A DNA stretch of 64,000 nt from Pseudomonas alkylphenolica. Its GTDB lineage: Bacteria; Pseudomonadota; Gammaproteobacteria; Pseudomonadales; Pseudomonadaceae. Positions 26,686-34,235 of the stretch are shown here, in pieces (the stretch's first letter is position 1; each line of letters starts with the position of its first letter). The stretch is taken from contig NZ_JADUCM010000014.1 of assembly GCF_016009175.1 (NCBI RefSeq), positions 1 to 64,000 on the forward strand, written 5' to 3'. The translations under genes and the position numbers were made by a program. The notes below the pieces were generated by a model that did not search any database, was not told the DNA's origin, and was given only the letters and a program-made list of their open reading frames with translations.

Positions 26686-27624
26686 TCAGAGCGCGCGGCC
26701 TCCCGGCCATTCACCGCACGTGCACATGTCCCGGACAACTTCGCGGATCAATTCGCTGATCAGCGTTTTAAGGCGGCTGGCAGGCATCGACGCGCAGCTG
26801 CAGATGCCCAGGGTGCGTGACATCCCGTCAGCGGCGATCCGGTGAGCGACCAGCCGGCCGTCATAGATTTCGCGTATGGCCAGGTTCAACGGCATGATGG
26901 TGTGTCCGATACCGGCCTCCACCGCGCTTTTGAGGATGTGTACGGAGTTGACCTCCATGGCGATCTGTCCCACGCTCAGGCCATGCTGAGCCACCGCCCG
27001 TTCAACCAGGGTGCGGGTGCTGTGGCCATGGGCCGGGCTCGGGAACACCAGCGGCCTTGCCAGCGCCTGCTCCAGCGCCACGTCACCGGCAGGTGGCGCA
27101 TCCGGCGCATTGGTCCGGTGGATCAGGTAGAAGTCTTCTTCGATCAAGGCGCTGAACAGCACCTGTGAGGGCAGGTCGTCGCTGGTAAACAGGGCAAGGT
27201 CTACGCGACCATGAATCAGTTGGTCCATGACGTTGCCAGTCAGCTCTTCATTGAGGTGAAATGCTACTCGCGGATAGCGCGCCGCCACCGCCCGCATCAA
27301 CGGCATGGCGAGGATGGTCGCGACGCTTTGCGGCAACGCTACGATGATCGAGCCGCTGACCGAGTCCGGGTTGCTGGTGACGGCCGCGCGCGCATCGGCC
27401 AGGTGTTTGAGCATGCCTTGGGCATATTCGTAGAACACCTTGCCGGCCTCACTGGCGACTACACCATTGTGGCTGCGATGAAACAGCTGCACCCCCAGTT
27501 CGTCCTCCAGCGCCGACATCTGTTTGCTCAAGGCCGACTGCGCGACATGCACCTGTCGCGCGGCCTGGGACAGGCTGCCGCAATCAATCACGGCGACAAA
27601 GTATCTGATCTGGCGGATTTCCAT
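26686..27624 (-). CDS. LysR-family regulator (Nac/Cbl-like subgroup)
   Basis: A 312-residue LysR protein. The winged HTH at residues 1-60 opens MEIRQIRYFVAVIDCGSLSQ and continues with AARQVHVAQSALSKQMSALE. The C-terminal effector domain contains the typical SGSIIVALPQSVATILAMPL. ATG 27624 has AGGAAG five bases upstream; the longer frame adds six residues. It lies between the FAD dehydrogenase gene (50 bases upstream) and the ACS-type MFS gene on the same strand, so it may be encoded inside the operon it controls. Confidence 0.92.
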   Translation of the reverse strand: MEIRQIRYFVAVIDCGSLSQAARQVHVAQSALSKQMSALEDELGVQLFHRSHNGVVASEAGKVFYEYAQGMLKHLADARAAVTSNPDSVSGSIIVALPQSVATILAMPLMRAVAARYPRVAFHLNEELTGNVMDQLIHGRVDLALFTSDDLPSQVLFSALIEEDFYLIHRTNAPDAPPAGDVALEQALARPLVFPSPAHGHSTRTLVERAVAQHGLSVGQIAMEVNSVHILKSAVEAGIGHTIMPLNLAIREIYDGRLVAHRIAADGMSRTLGICSCASMPASRLKTLISELIREVVRDMCTCGEWPGGRAL

Positions 27625-27673
27625 GGAGGCTTCCTGTAGCACGGGAAGGTGAGGGGCCGGTGATGGTACCGCG

Positions 27674-29065
27674 TCAGCCTGCAGTGTTCCCGCGAGGAAA
27701 AATCTTCCCTGGATTCATCAATTGCTTGGGGTCCAGTGCGGCCTTGATCGCCTTCATGGTGTCCACCGCGTTTTCCCCGTGTTCAACCGTCATGTAATGC
27801 TGCTTGGTCAGACCGATGCCATGCTCGCCGGTGCAGCTGCCATCCATGGCGATCGCCCGTTCGGCCAGCCGGTGTGCGGCCGCTTCGGCGCGCTCGACCT
27901 CTGCGTGGTCATCAGGGTCGACGAGAATCAGCGCGTGAAAATTGCCATCGCCGACATGCCCGAAGATCGGTGCCAGCAAGCCGTTTTGCGCAAGGTCTGC
28001 CGCCGTGGCTTCAATGCAGTCGGCCAGCCGCGAAATCGGCACTACAGCATCAGTGGTCAGGGCACGGCAACCGGGGCGCAGGGCCAGGGCGGCGAAGTAC
28101 CCGTCGTGACGGGCTTGCCACAGGCGGCTGCGGTCTTCCGGATGTACCGCCCATTCAAAATCCAGGCCCTGGTGTTCGTCGGCGACCATGCGGACGGTCT
28201 CAAGCTGTTCCTGCACACCGGTTTCGGAGCCATGCAGTTCGAACAGCAACGAAGGCACTTCTCGCAGCTGTGTTTTGCTGTAGGCGTTGAGGGCGCGCAT
28301 GGTCAAGGCGTCGAGCAGCTCGATACGGGCGATGGGCACGCCCAGCTGGATGATCTGGATCACCGCGCGTACAGCGTGGTCGACACTGGGGAAGCGGCAC
28401 ACGGCGGCCGAGATGGCCTCGGGGATCGGGTGCAGCTTGACGGTCAGCTCGGCGAGGGTCGCGAGTGTACCGCCGGAGCCCACCAGCAAATGGGTCAGGT
28501 CGTAGCCTGCAGCAGACTTGCGTGCCCGGCCACCGGTGTTGATCACACGCCCGTCGGCCAGCACGGCGGTCGTGCCCAGCACGTTTTCGCGCATGGTGCC
28601 GTAGCGCACGGCGTTGGTGCCGGAGGCGCGGGTAGAGGCCATCCCGCCCAAAGAAGCATCGGCGCCAGGGTCTATGGGAAAGAACAACCCGGTTCCATGC
28701 AAGGCGGCGTTGAGCTGTTTGCGGGTTACGCCCGGTTGTACGGTGGCATCCATGTCATCGACGCGAATTTCGACAATCTGGTTCATGCCCGAGACATCAA
28801 TGCTCACGCCGCCGTGAGCGGCCTGCAACCAGCCCTCAAGGGACGTGCCGCTGCCATAGGCGATCATCGGCACATCGTGGCGGTAGCAGGCGGCGCTGAT
28901 GCTGACGATATCGTCGAGGCTGTTGGCGTAAGCAACGGCATCCGGTGGCATCGGATCGAGAGCGGAACTATCGCTGCCATGGTGCTCACACACACTGGCG
29001 GAGGTGGAGAAGCGGTCACCAAGCAACAGGCGCAGGTCATCGCACAGGGAGAGGGGAAGGGGCAT
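27674..29065 (-). CDS. FAD-binding oxidoreductase, D-lactate/glycolate dehydrogenase type
   Basis: A 463-residue flavoprotein of the FAD_binding_4 / FAD-oxidase_C family (GlcD, Dld, D-2-hydroxyglutarate dehydrogenase). The PP-loop FAD-binding region shows VPMIAYGSGTSLEGW and PGADASLGGMASTRASGTNA. The C-terminal half has FGHVGDGNFHALI and SCTGEHGIGLTKQHY, which carry the conserved metal and active-site histidines and the ExG motif. ATG 29065 follows GGAGA. It probably oxidises a D-2-hydroxyacid brought in by the downstream MFS. The long intergenic region upstream (29066-29354) holds a perfect inverted repeat. Confidence 0.93.
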   Translation of the reverse strand: MPLPLSLCDDLRLLLGDRFSTSASVCEHHGSDSSALDPMPPDAVAYANSLDDIVSISAACYRHDVPMIAYGSGTSLEGWLQAAHGGVSIDVSGMNQIVEIRVDDMDATVQPGVTRKQLNAALHGTGLFFPIDPGADASLGGMASTRASGTNAVRYGTMRENVLGTTAVLADGRVINTGGRARKSAAGYDLTHLLVGSGGTLATLAELTVKLHPIPEAISAAVCRFPSVDHAVRAVIQIIQLGVPIARIELLDALTMRALNAYSKTQLREVPSLLFELHGSETGVQEQLETVRMVADEHQGLDFEWAVHPEDRSRLWQARHDGYFAALALRPGCRALTTDAVVPISRLADCIEATAADLAQNGLLAPIFGHVGDGNFHALILVDPDDHAEVERAEAAAHRLAERAIAMDGSCTGEHGIGLTKQHYMTVEHGENAVDTMKAIKAALDPKQLMNPGKIFPRGNTAG

Positions 29066-29270
29066 CGAGCAGTCTCCGGTTATTGTTCACCGCGTAAAAT
29101 TTGCGGCATTTTTAGGGAGTTATTGCTCATCTTAGGCAGGCTTTGGCCAACACTCGTAGTGCTAATTTCAGATAGAGTCATCTCTTAAAGAGATGGCCTT
29201 GTTGTAGGAGCGCTTAATGGCTGGCGCGAAAGAAGGGAAGGTTTTAACGCCATCCGAATGGCAAGCGCAA

Positions 29271-29308
29271 ATATAACTCAACTAAATAGTCATTTAGTTG
29301 AGTTATAT
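29271..29308. repeat. Perfect 17-bp inverted repeat with four-base loop
   Basis: ATATAACTCAACTAAAT at 29271-29287 pairs perfectly with 29292-29308 across AGTC. It lies between the end of the LysR gene (29355) and the start of the FAD dehydrogenase gene (29065), both minus strand. It may terminate the LysR transcript, although no T-run follows on that strand, or be an operator. The remaining 29066-29270 holds no gene; a degenerate REP-like GTAGGAGCG near 29204 was noted. Confidence 0.8.
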
Positions 29309-29354
29309 AAAATGCTTATTAAAAGAGCAGGGCAGTACAGTACCGTCGTACTCA

Positions 29355-30263
29355 TCAAGGATCAACCGGAGCCTGTGCAAACTCCTCGCGCAGCGTCGCA
29401 TTCAACCAGCCAATAAACCACGCTACATCGTCTGAAACAGCCAGCTGGGGCGTCAGCACTTCGTAGGTTTCGAGCATCACCGACGCCTCGCTGCAGCGCA
29501 CCAGCACACCTGCGGCCAGTTCATGCCTGACCAATACGTCCGTCGCCAGCGCGATGCCATGCCCGTGTCGGGCAAGGTTCAAGGCAATGTCGTTGCTCAT
29601 GTGCGAAGCATCTGCTTTGACCCGGCGCGCGACGTTTATTGCTGCAAACCAGCTGTTCCACCAGGTGCCGTCATCGACATGGATCAACGCACAGGCAGGT
29701 AAATCCGTGGCTGCCAACGTGGTGCGCTGCAACGACGCCAGATAAGCCGGCGAGCACACCGGAAACACTTCGGGGCGGATCATTCGTGTGTGCACGCCGG
29801 TGTGCTCACCCGGCAGCCCGAAGGCGATACCCAGGTCAGCTTGCCTGGCGTCCACGGCCTTGAACGACGCGTTGGGTTCGATGGCCAGCTTGAGGTCCGG
29901 GCGCAGGTTGCGCAGTTGGTCGATATGCGGCGTCAACCAACGTGAGGCAAAAGCCGGTACGCAAAGGATGCGCAGCCAGCGTTCTTCCTTGCGCCGGGCC
30001 ACGCGTGCGCCGGCGTCGGCAAGGAGTTGCAGGGCTTGCGAAACCGACTGGTAGTACTGCAGTCCCGGCAGTGTAAGCGTTACGCCACGCGGCGTGCGGT
30101 TGAACAACTGAACCCCGAGCCAGTCTTCAAGGTTCTTCACATGCCGACCAATTGCCGGCTGAGTGACATGCAGGGCCTGCGAGGCCGCAACATAACTGCC
30201 CAGGCGGGCGGCCGCTTCAAAGGCGCGAATGGCATTTAGCGGCGGTAGCCGTTCAGTAGGCAT
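29355..30263 (-). CDS. LysR-family regulator, GcvA/AmpR-like
   Basis: A 302-residue LysR protein of the GcvA/AmpR subgroup, recognised by PPLNAIRAFEAAARLGSYVA, ASQALHVTQPAIGRHVKNLE and FNRTPRGVTLT. ATG 30263 is chosen: the 44 extra in-frame residues upstream run into the divergent promoter region. It is transcribed away from a class C beta-lactamase-like serine hydrolase, with 121 bp between starts, the same geometry as ampR-ampC. It probably controls that gene. Whether it senses muropeptides as AmpR does cannot be judged from sequence. Confidence 0.9.
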   Translation of the reverse strand: MPTERLPPLNAIRAFEAAARLGSYVAASQALHVTQPAIGRHVKNLEDWLGVQLFNRTPRGVTLTLPGLQYYQSVSQALQLLADAGARVARRKEERWLRILCVPAFASRWLTPHIDQLRNLRPDLKLAIEPNASFKAVDARQADLGIAFGLPGEHTGVHTRMIRPEVFPVCSPAYLASLQRTTLAATDLPACALIHVDDGTWWNSWFAAINVARRVKADASHMSNDIALNLARHGHGIALATDVLVRHELAAGVLVRCSEASVMLETYEVLTPQLAVSDDVAWFIGWLNATLREEFAQAPVDP

Positions 30264-30384
30264 GGGCTCACAGCTGTTAGTTTTATTAATATCGAGCCAG
30301 ACTTTATGTTGCTTTTCGAATTCCGGCAAGTTGATATCTTCGACTTCGACGTATTGAAGTTCATTGAAATGTCGAGGAATACCG

Positions 30385-31737
30385 ATGTTGCCCACAATAA
30401 TAACTAAGCACTCCCTACGAACTTTTTCCCTTCGTGCGCTGGCGGTTGCCGTGCTGGGAATTACCCATGCAGGTGCCAGCCTGGCAGCTCAACCCGTTGT
30501 GAAATGTGGCGTGCCGGGCCTTACGGTGTGCCCGCAACCCTACGACAAAACGCTCCCGGATCCGCATGCCATGTTGACCTGGGACCAGGACACCCGTGTA
30601 GTGGGTTTTCGCAATACCTACCGGTTGTATGAAGGCGATGTCTTCAGCACAAAAGACGCCAAACCTTATCCCTTGCCCGCATCGAGCCAGCCGCTACCAG
30701 CCATTCACTATTCAATGAACGGCACCCGGCATACGCTCGATGACTACCTGGCCAACCAGAGCGTAACCGGCTTGTTGATTCTCAAGGACGGCAAGATCGC
30801 CTATGAGTATTACGGCAAAGGCAATACAGCCAACACGCTGTGGACGTCGCGTTCAGTCGCCAAATCGGTGGTCAGCGTGCTGGTCGGCGCGGCGATAAAA
30901 GAGGGCAAGATCAAGTCGGTAGATGACAAGATCACCCTGTATATCCCCGAACTCAAGGGCACCGCCTGGGAAGATGTGACCCTGCATCAACTGATGCAGC
31001 ACACCTCAGGCGTGGTCTGGGATGAAAACTACGCGTCACCGGACTCCGATTTCTCCCACATGACCCAGTGCGAGGCCAAGCCGGCGCCTTATGATTGCGT
31101 GCTCAACCTGGTCAAATCGGTCAAGCGCAAACCCGGCGTCAAGCCTGGTGAGGTATGGTCCTACAACACCGGCGGCGCCTGGCTGGTGGGTCGAGTATTG
31201 GAAAATGCCACCGGCATGACCATTGCCAAATACCTGGAAAGTCGCGTGTGGAGCCGTTATGGCATGCAACAGGACGGCGTCTGGCACGCGCTGGTCAAAG
31301 ACAAAGTCGACATGGGCGGCCATGGCTTCAATGCCTCGTTGCGTGACTGGGGTCGCTTTGGTCAGTTCGTCATGAGCGGCGGACAATTGCCATCCGGTGA
31401 GAAACTCCTGCCGAATGACTGGATTGCACGCTCGACGCACTGGACGACGGCCAAAGGCTCAGTCACGCCATCGGCACCCAATGGCCAATATGGCTATCAA
31501 TGGTGGTTCTCGGCACCGGCGCCAGATGCCAACGCCGATCCGATCAAGACGCCAACCAGTGACCAGACATTCTGGGCGTTAGGCATCTTCGGTCAATCCA
31601 TCGCGATCAACCCGGCGGAGAAACTGGTGATGGTTCAGTGGTCGACCTGGAAGAACGCAGAAACGCCAAGTTCGCTGTATGACGAGCAGGCGTTGTTTGT
31701 GAATGCAGTGAGTGAAGCGCTGGACGCTGCGCAGTAA
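30385..31737 (+). CDS. Class C beta-lactamase-family serine hydrolase, exported
   Basis: A 450-residue penicillin-binding-protein-like hydrolase. An N-terminal signal segment (LRALAVAVLGITHAGASLAA) is followed by a short domain and the beta-lactamase/transpeptidase fold. The nucleophile motif SxxK is SVAK in LWTSRSVAKSVVS, about residue 160. The YxN motif is WSYNTGGAWL, and a C-terminal strand GIFGQSIAINPAEKLVMV replaces the KTG element. The start ATG 30385 has GAGGAA just before it. It resembles EstB-type esterases and 6-aminohexanoate-dimer hydrolases more than true AmpC, so beta-lactam resistance is not implied. It converges on dif and has a possible hairpin downstream. Confidence 0.9.
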   Translation: MLPTIITKHSLRTFSLRALAVAVLGITHAGASLAAQPVVKCGVPGLTVCPQPYDKTLPDPHAMLTWDQDTRVVGFRNTYRLYEGDVFSTKDAKPYPLPASSQPLPAIHYSMNGTRHTLDDYLANQSVTGLLILKDGKIAYEYYGKGNTANTLWTSRSVAKSVVSVLVGAAIKEGKIKSVDDKITLYIPELKGTAWEDVTLHQLMQHTSGVVWDENYASPDSDFSHMTQCEAKPAPYDCVLNLVKSVKRKPGVKPGEVWSYNTGGAWLVGRVLENATGMTIAKYLESRVWSRYGMQQDGVWHALVKDKVDMGGHGFNASLRDWGRFGQFVMSGGQLPSGEKLLPNDWIARSTHWTTAKGSVTPSAPNGQYGYQWWFSAPAPDANADPIKTPTSDQTFWALGIFGQSIAINPAEKLVMVQWSTWKNAETPSSLYDEQALFVNAVSEALDAAQ

Positions 31738-31750
31738 CATTGAGAAATCG

Positions 31751-31790
31751 TCAGGCTGGCTGTCCAGCAATGGGCGGAGGGTCAGCCTGA
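31751..31790 (+). terminator. Possible terminator hairpin after the serine hydrolase
   Basis: TCAGGCTG pairs with CAGCCTGA across a 24-base loop that itself can form GCTG-TC-CAGC. Only a weak T stretch follows (GGGTTTCAG). Confidence 0.4.
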
Positions 31791-31842
31791 GGGTTTCAGT
31801 GTTGAAATCTGCTGTGTCTTGGGGCTGATGGATCTATAGAGC

Positions 31843-31870
31843 ACTACGCATAATGTATATTATGTTAAAT
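31843..31870 (+). other. dif: Chromosome dimer-resolution site dif (XerCD target)
   Basis: The 28 bases read ACTACGCATAA (XerC arm), TGTATA (centre) and TTATGTTAAAT (XerD arm). The centre and XerD arm are identical to E. coli dif, and the XerC arm differs only in its first four positions, where gammaproteobacterial dif sites vary. It is intergenic, between the converging serine hydrolase and PGDYG-like genes. KOPS-like octamers point to it from both sides: GGGNAGGG at 16570, 24079, 24103, 26619 and 29054; CCCTNCCC at 40178, 43659, 45822, 54011, 54661 and 63718. Dimers are resolved here by XerC/XerD with FtsK, so it marks the replication terminus. Confidence 0.93.
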
Positions 31871-31889
31871 TGCGTATCGGACGCCTGTG

Positions 31890-32279
31890 TCACTTGTCCA
31901 GTTCGTACGACGCTTCGAACTTCTTGGCACTGACAGAATAGGCATCAGACCCATCTTCTTCGTTGGAAACGAGCCAGTCGCCTGCTTCGTAGCAGGTACG
32001 GCCTTCCTTCGTTTTCACGTAACCTGGCGATTCGGCACGCTCGGCCCACACTTTGCCAGTCTTCACATAGGTACCTTCGCCCGTAGCCGTATAGGTGCGG
32101 GCAAAGGACTCGGCGTCCACCGTATACACCTCGCCAGCATTGTCCACCACCCAGTCGTTAGCCTTGCAACGCTGCTCGCTACCCCACTTGCGATACATGA
32201 ATCCGTCCGTGTCCAACTTCAGTTGCACGGCTACGACCGGTTGGTCTGACTTAGGTCGGTAGCGTTTTCGTTCATCCAT
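31890..32279 (-). CDS. Small two-repeat protein (PGDYG-like)
   Basis: A 129-residue protein without signal peptide or membrane segment. It contains two copies of a roughly 45-residue motif. In each a tryptophan- or charge-rich start leads to a cysteine, then DWVV or DWLV: KANDWVVDNAGEVYTVDAESF in the first half and YEAGDWLVSNEEDGSDAYSV in the second, each closing with FxxTY/FxxSY. This resembles the PGDYG-motif domain of uncharacterised proteins. ATG 32279 is preferred over a start 17 codons earlier. It lies 20 bp right of dif and diverges from the TIR gene. No function is known. Confidence 0.75.
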   Translation of the reverse strand: MDERKRYRPKSDQPVVAVQLKLDTDGFMYRKWGSEQRCKANDWVVDNAGEVYTVDAESFARTYTATGEGTYVKTGKVWAERAESPGYVKTKEGRTCYEAGDWLVSNEEDGSDAYSVSAKKFEASYELDK

Positions 32280-32348
32280 AGTAGATCCATCATTCGTTGG
32301 GAATGGTCGAGCGTTCTTTAAACGCTGCATTTTTGATTAAAACTATTA

Positions 32349-32366
32349 GTCTAGACCACGCTAGAC
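32349..32366. promoter_or_regulatory. Inverted repeat in the PGDYG-TIR divergent promoter region
   Basis: GTCTAG and CTAGAC flank a six-base spacer (ACCACG), 118 bp upstream of the TIR gene and 69 bp upstream of the PGDYG-like gene. It is a candidate operator or sigma-contact site; no cognate regulator lies in the island. Confidence 0.4.
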
Positions 32367-32483
32367 GTATAAGCGCGACCACTGCTCCAGGCGCTCTGCC
32401 TAGCCAAACAGGCTCTTTCGTTGTATGCCGCTTCGACTAAGCTGTTTTTAGCGTCTCAAAGCACTCAACAACAAGGAGTTACT

Positions 32484-33290
32484 GTGACGATGGAATCAAT
32501 TCAGGATGAAATCCCATTTGACTTTGTCTTGAGCTACAACCAAGAGCATCGTGACGTCGCGATCCGATTGTTACAGCGCCTTGAAGGCTTCGGTTTGAAA
32601 GGATGGATCGACGTCCGTTACTACTACATTCCGTCGGTACCTATGGAGCGGCAAATTACGACAGCATGGGAAAAGTCGCGGTTCATCATTTTGCTAGCGT
32701 TGAATACCTACCGGGACTCCGAATGGTGCCGTGTCGAGTATGGTGAGGGATTGAGTGCTGAGAGTGCCCTTCCATTGCGTAAGGTCCTGGTGCTGAAAGA
32801 GCGATTCACTAAGATCCCTGAGCGTCTCAAGCATCATCCATCGTTCTTTTTAAAATCAAAAAATGGCGTAAAAAAACTTGCAGCCTACATCATGGAAAGA
32901 CGCAGGTGTATGCAAAAAGAGGAAGTTTCACCGGACCTTGCCGTTCTCCGATGGCGGGCTGCCTCTAAAGAACTTCAACGCCAACTGACGCAACTCGATC
33001 ATTACTTTGTCACACAGTTGGCCTCGATAAGCACACTGTGCGATTGGGTCCTTGAAAGCTTTGTCAGTAGCCAGTGTGTAGTCGAAGATTCCGTCATCCT
33101 GACGATTTGGGAGAGGGGCGGCTATTCTGAACTGCAGATTAACAAGCCGGATTTTCTGAATTTAGTATGCTCTGACAGCATGGCGGCTGACTGCTTTCCT
33201 TTTCATATCTATTTCTTCGGCATTTTGCTTTACGAACATAACGGTCGAAGACCACCCGATTCCGAAGTTATCTATCGACTTGCTTGGTAG
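32484..33290 (+). CDS. TIR-domain protein 1 (candidate NADase effector)
   Basis: A 268-residue protein with an N-terminal TIR domain (about residues 10-140). It has the box-1 FDFVLSYNQEHRDVAIRLLQ, a GWIDVRYYYIP loop, and the helix SEWCRVEYGEG whose glutamate (about residue 85) matches the catalytic NAD-hydrolase position of SARM1 and bacterial TIRs. The C-terminal half (about 150-268) is alpha-helical with no recognised family. I favour GTG 32484, five bases after AAGGAG; ATG 32490 is the alternative. It leads a plus-strand set with an unknown helical protein and a membrane TIR-like protein. Base composition is lower in GC than the flanks. Role in defence is inferred. Confidence 0.85.
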   Translation: MTMESIQDEIPFDFVLSYNQEHRDVAIRLLQRLEGFGLKGWIDVRYYYIPSVPMERQITTAWEKSRFIILLALNTYRDSEWCRVEYGEGLSAESALPLRKVLVLKERFTKIPERLKHHPSFFLKSKNGVKKLAAYIMERRRCMQKEEVSPDLAVLRWRAASKELQRQLTQLDHYFVTQLASISTLCDWVLESFVSSQCVVEDSVILTIWERGGYSELQINKPDFLNLVCSDSMAADCFPFHIYFFGILLYEHNGRRPPDSEVIYRLAW

Positions 33291-33362
33291 CAGCTTCTCA
33301 TACTGTCGCTGGTCAACAACTGTCATTTCAAATCGCAAATGATGGTGGCGATCGAGATAATC

Positions 33363-34202
33363 ATGGAAAAAGCAGCATTTTGTCTAAGTGATGAAGAGGC
33401 GCAAAATCATTTTCATTCAGTAGGAGAAGATTCGTGGATCTGGAGTCTGGTAAAGAATCCGTTTCTTAATCCCCCTGCCACTAACACCAGCGACAGGGTC
33501 GAACCCATAGCGACGCTGTGCGAGCACGTCATGCTCGCACAATGGGCACGTAATAGACGCTCACCCCGTGCATTTTCATTAGTACAGAAGTTGCCGCGGC
33601 CAGAACGTATCCGGCTCGCCGCTATGAATGTCAGGGAACTTGTCAATAAATTCCGTGAAAGACAATACTCACAGGCGACACGTCCATACGCAGTACTATT
33701 AGGTTTGTGCGCGCCAGGCCCATCAATTGGCAATCACGCGTCGCCAGCATTAGCCCTTGAATTATTCTACCTGACGCTCAAACAAATATTCGACGGTCAC
33801 CACCTGTGGGTACAAAGCCTTCTCGAAAACCACATGTCGCAGTCACATCCCGCGAGCTCGGAAGATTTGGATACCTTGCTCAGTGTCCTGCCGGTTGTGA
33901 TTGCGAATTACCTTGAATACGTCAAGTTGGCTTTCACGCAACGGAGTCTTAAAGATCCGAGTGCAAAGATTCCATCTCTCTATGCAATAGAGTTTTGTGA
34001 CTTTATAGTTGAAAGGCTCCTTGTACCTTTTATTTCCGCAAGGGTTGATGTTTTAGCTTCATGCGTTGAAGCCAACTTAGTGCTTGAACTGTTCTTTGAA
34101 TACTGCGAGCCGCAAGCAAAACAAATAGTGTTTCTCTCTCAGCAAACCCTTAAAGAACTGGTGATTCGATACTTTTCCACCCCTTTCCAGGGTGCGGATT
34201 GA
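33363..34202 (+). CDS. Uncharacterised helical protein of the TIR locus
   Basis: I do not recognise this 279-residue protein. It is predicted mostly alpha-helical and soluble, with no signal peptide or evident catalytic motif; it has hydrophobic helices such as LDTLLSVLPVVIANYLEYV and VDVLASCVEANLVLELFFEY. The start is uncertain: ATG 33363 has a weak GAG upstream, and two in-frame ATGs lie 21-24 bases earlier. It lies 72 bases after TIR protein 1 and 33 before the membrane TIR-like gene, on the same strand and with the same AT-rich composition, so it probably belongs to the same operon. An adaptor, sensor or inhibitor role is possible. Confidence 0.65.
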   Translation: MEKAAFCLSDEEAQNHFHSVGEDSWIWSLVKNPFLNPPATNTSDRVEPIATLCEHVMLAQWARNRRSPRAFSLVQKLPRPERIRLAAMNVRELVNKFRERQYSQATRPYAVLLGLCAPGPSIGNHASPALALELFYLTLKQIFDGHHLWVQSLLENHMSQSHPASSEDLDTLLSVLPVVIANYLEYVKLAFTQRSLKDPSAKIPSLYAIEFCDFIVERLLVPFISARVDVLASCVEANLVLELFFEYCEPQAKQIVFLSQQTLKELVIRYFSTPFQGAD

Positions 34203-34235
34203 TAGCTTCTTTTTTTTACGTGGGAGCATCCATTG

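Noticed and set aside
27722..29188. 488-codon plus-strand frame
   Set aside because: Antisense to the FAD dehydrogenase gene; lacks recognisable domains and a Shine-Dalgarno.
29200..29232. REP element
   Set aside because: Only GTAGGAGCG and a later CTGGCGCGAA match; the middle is degenerate and no inverted partner is present.
30385..31737. Beta-lactam resistance gene
   Set aside because: The KTG element of class C beta-lactamases is not evident, and the fold is shared with esterases and amide hydrolases.
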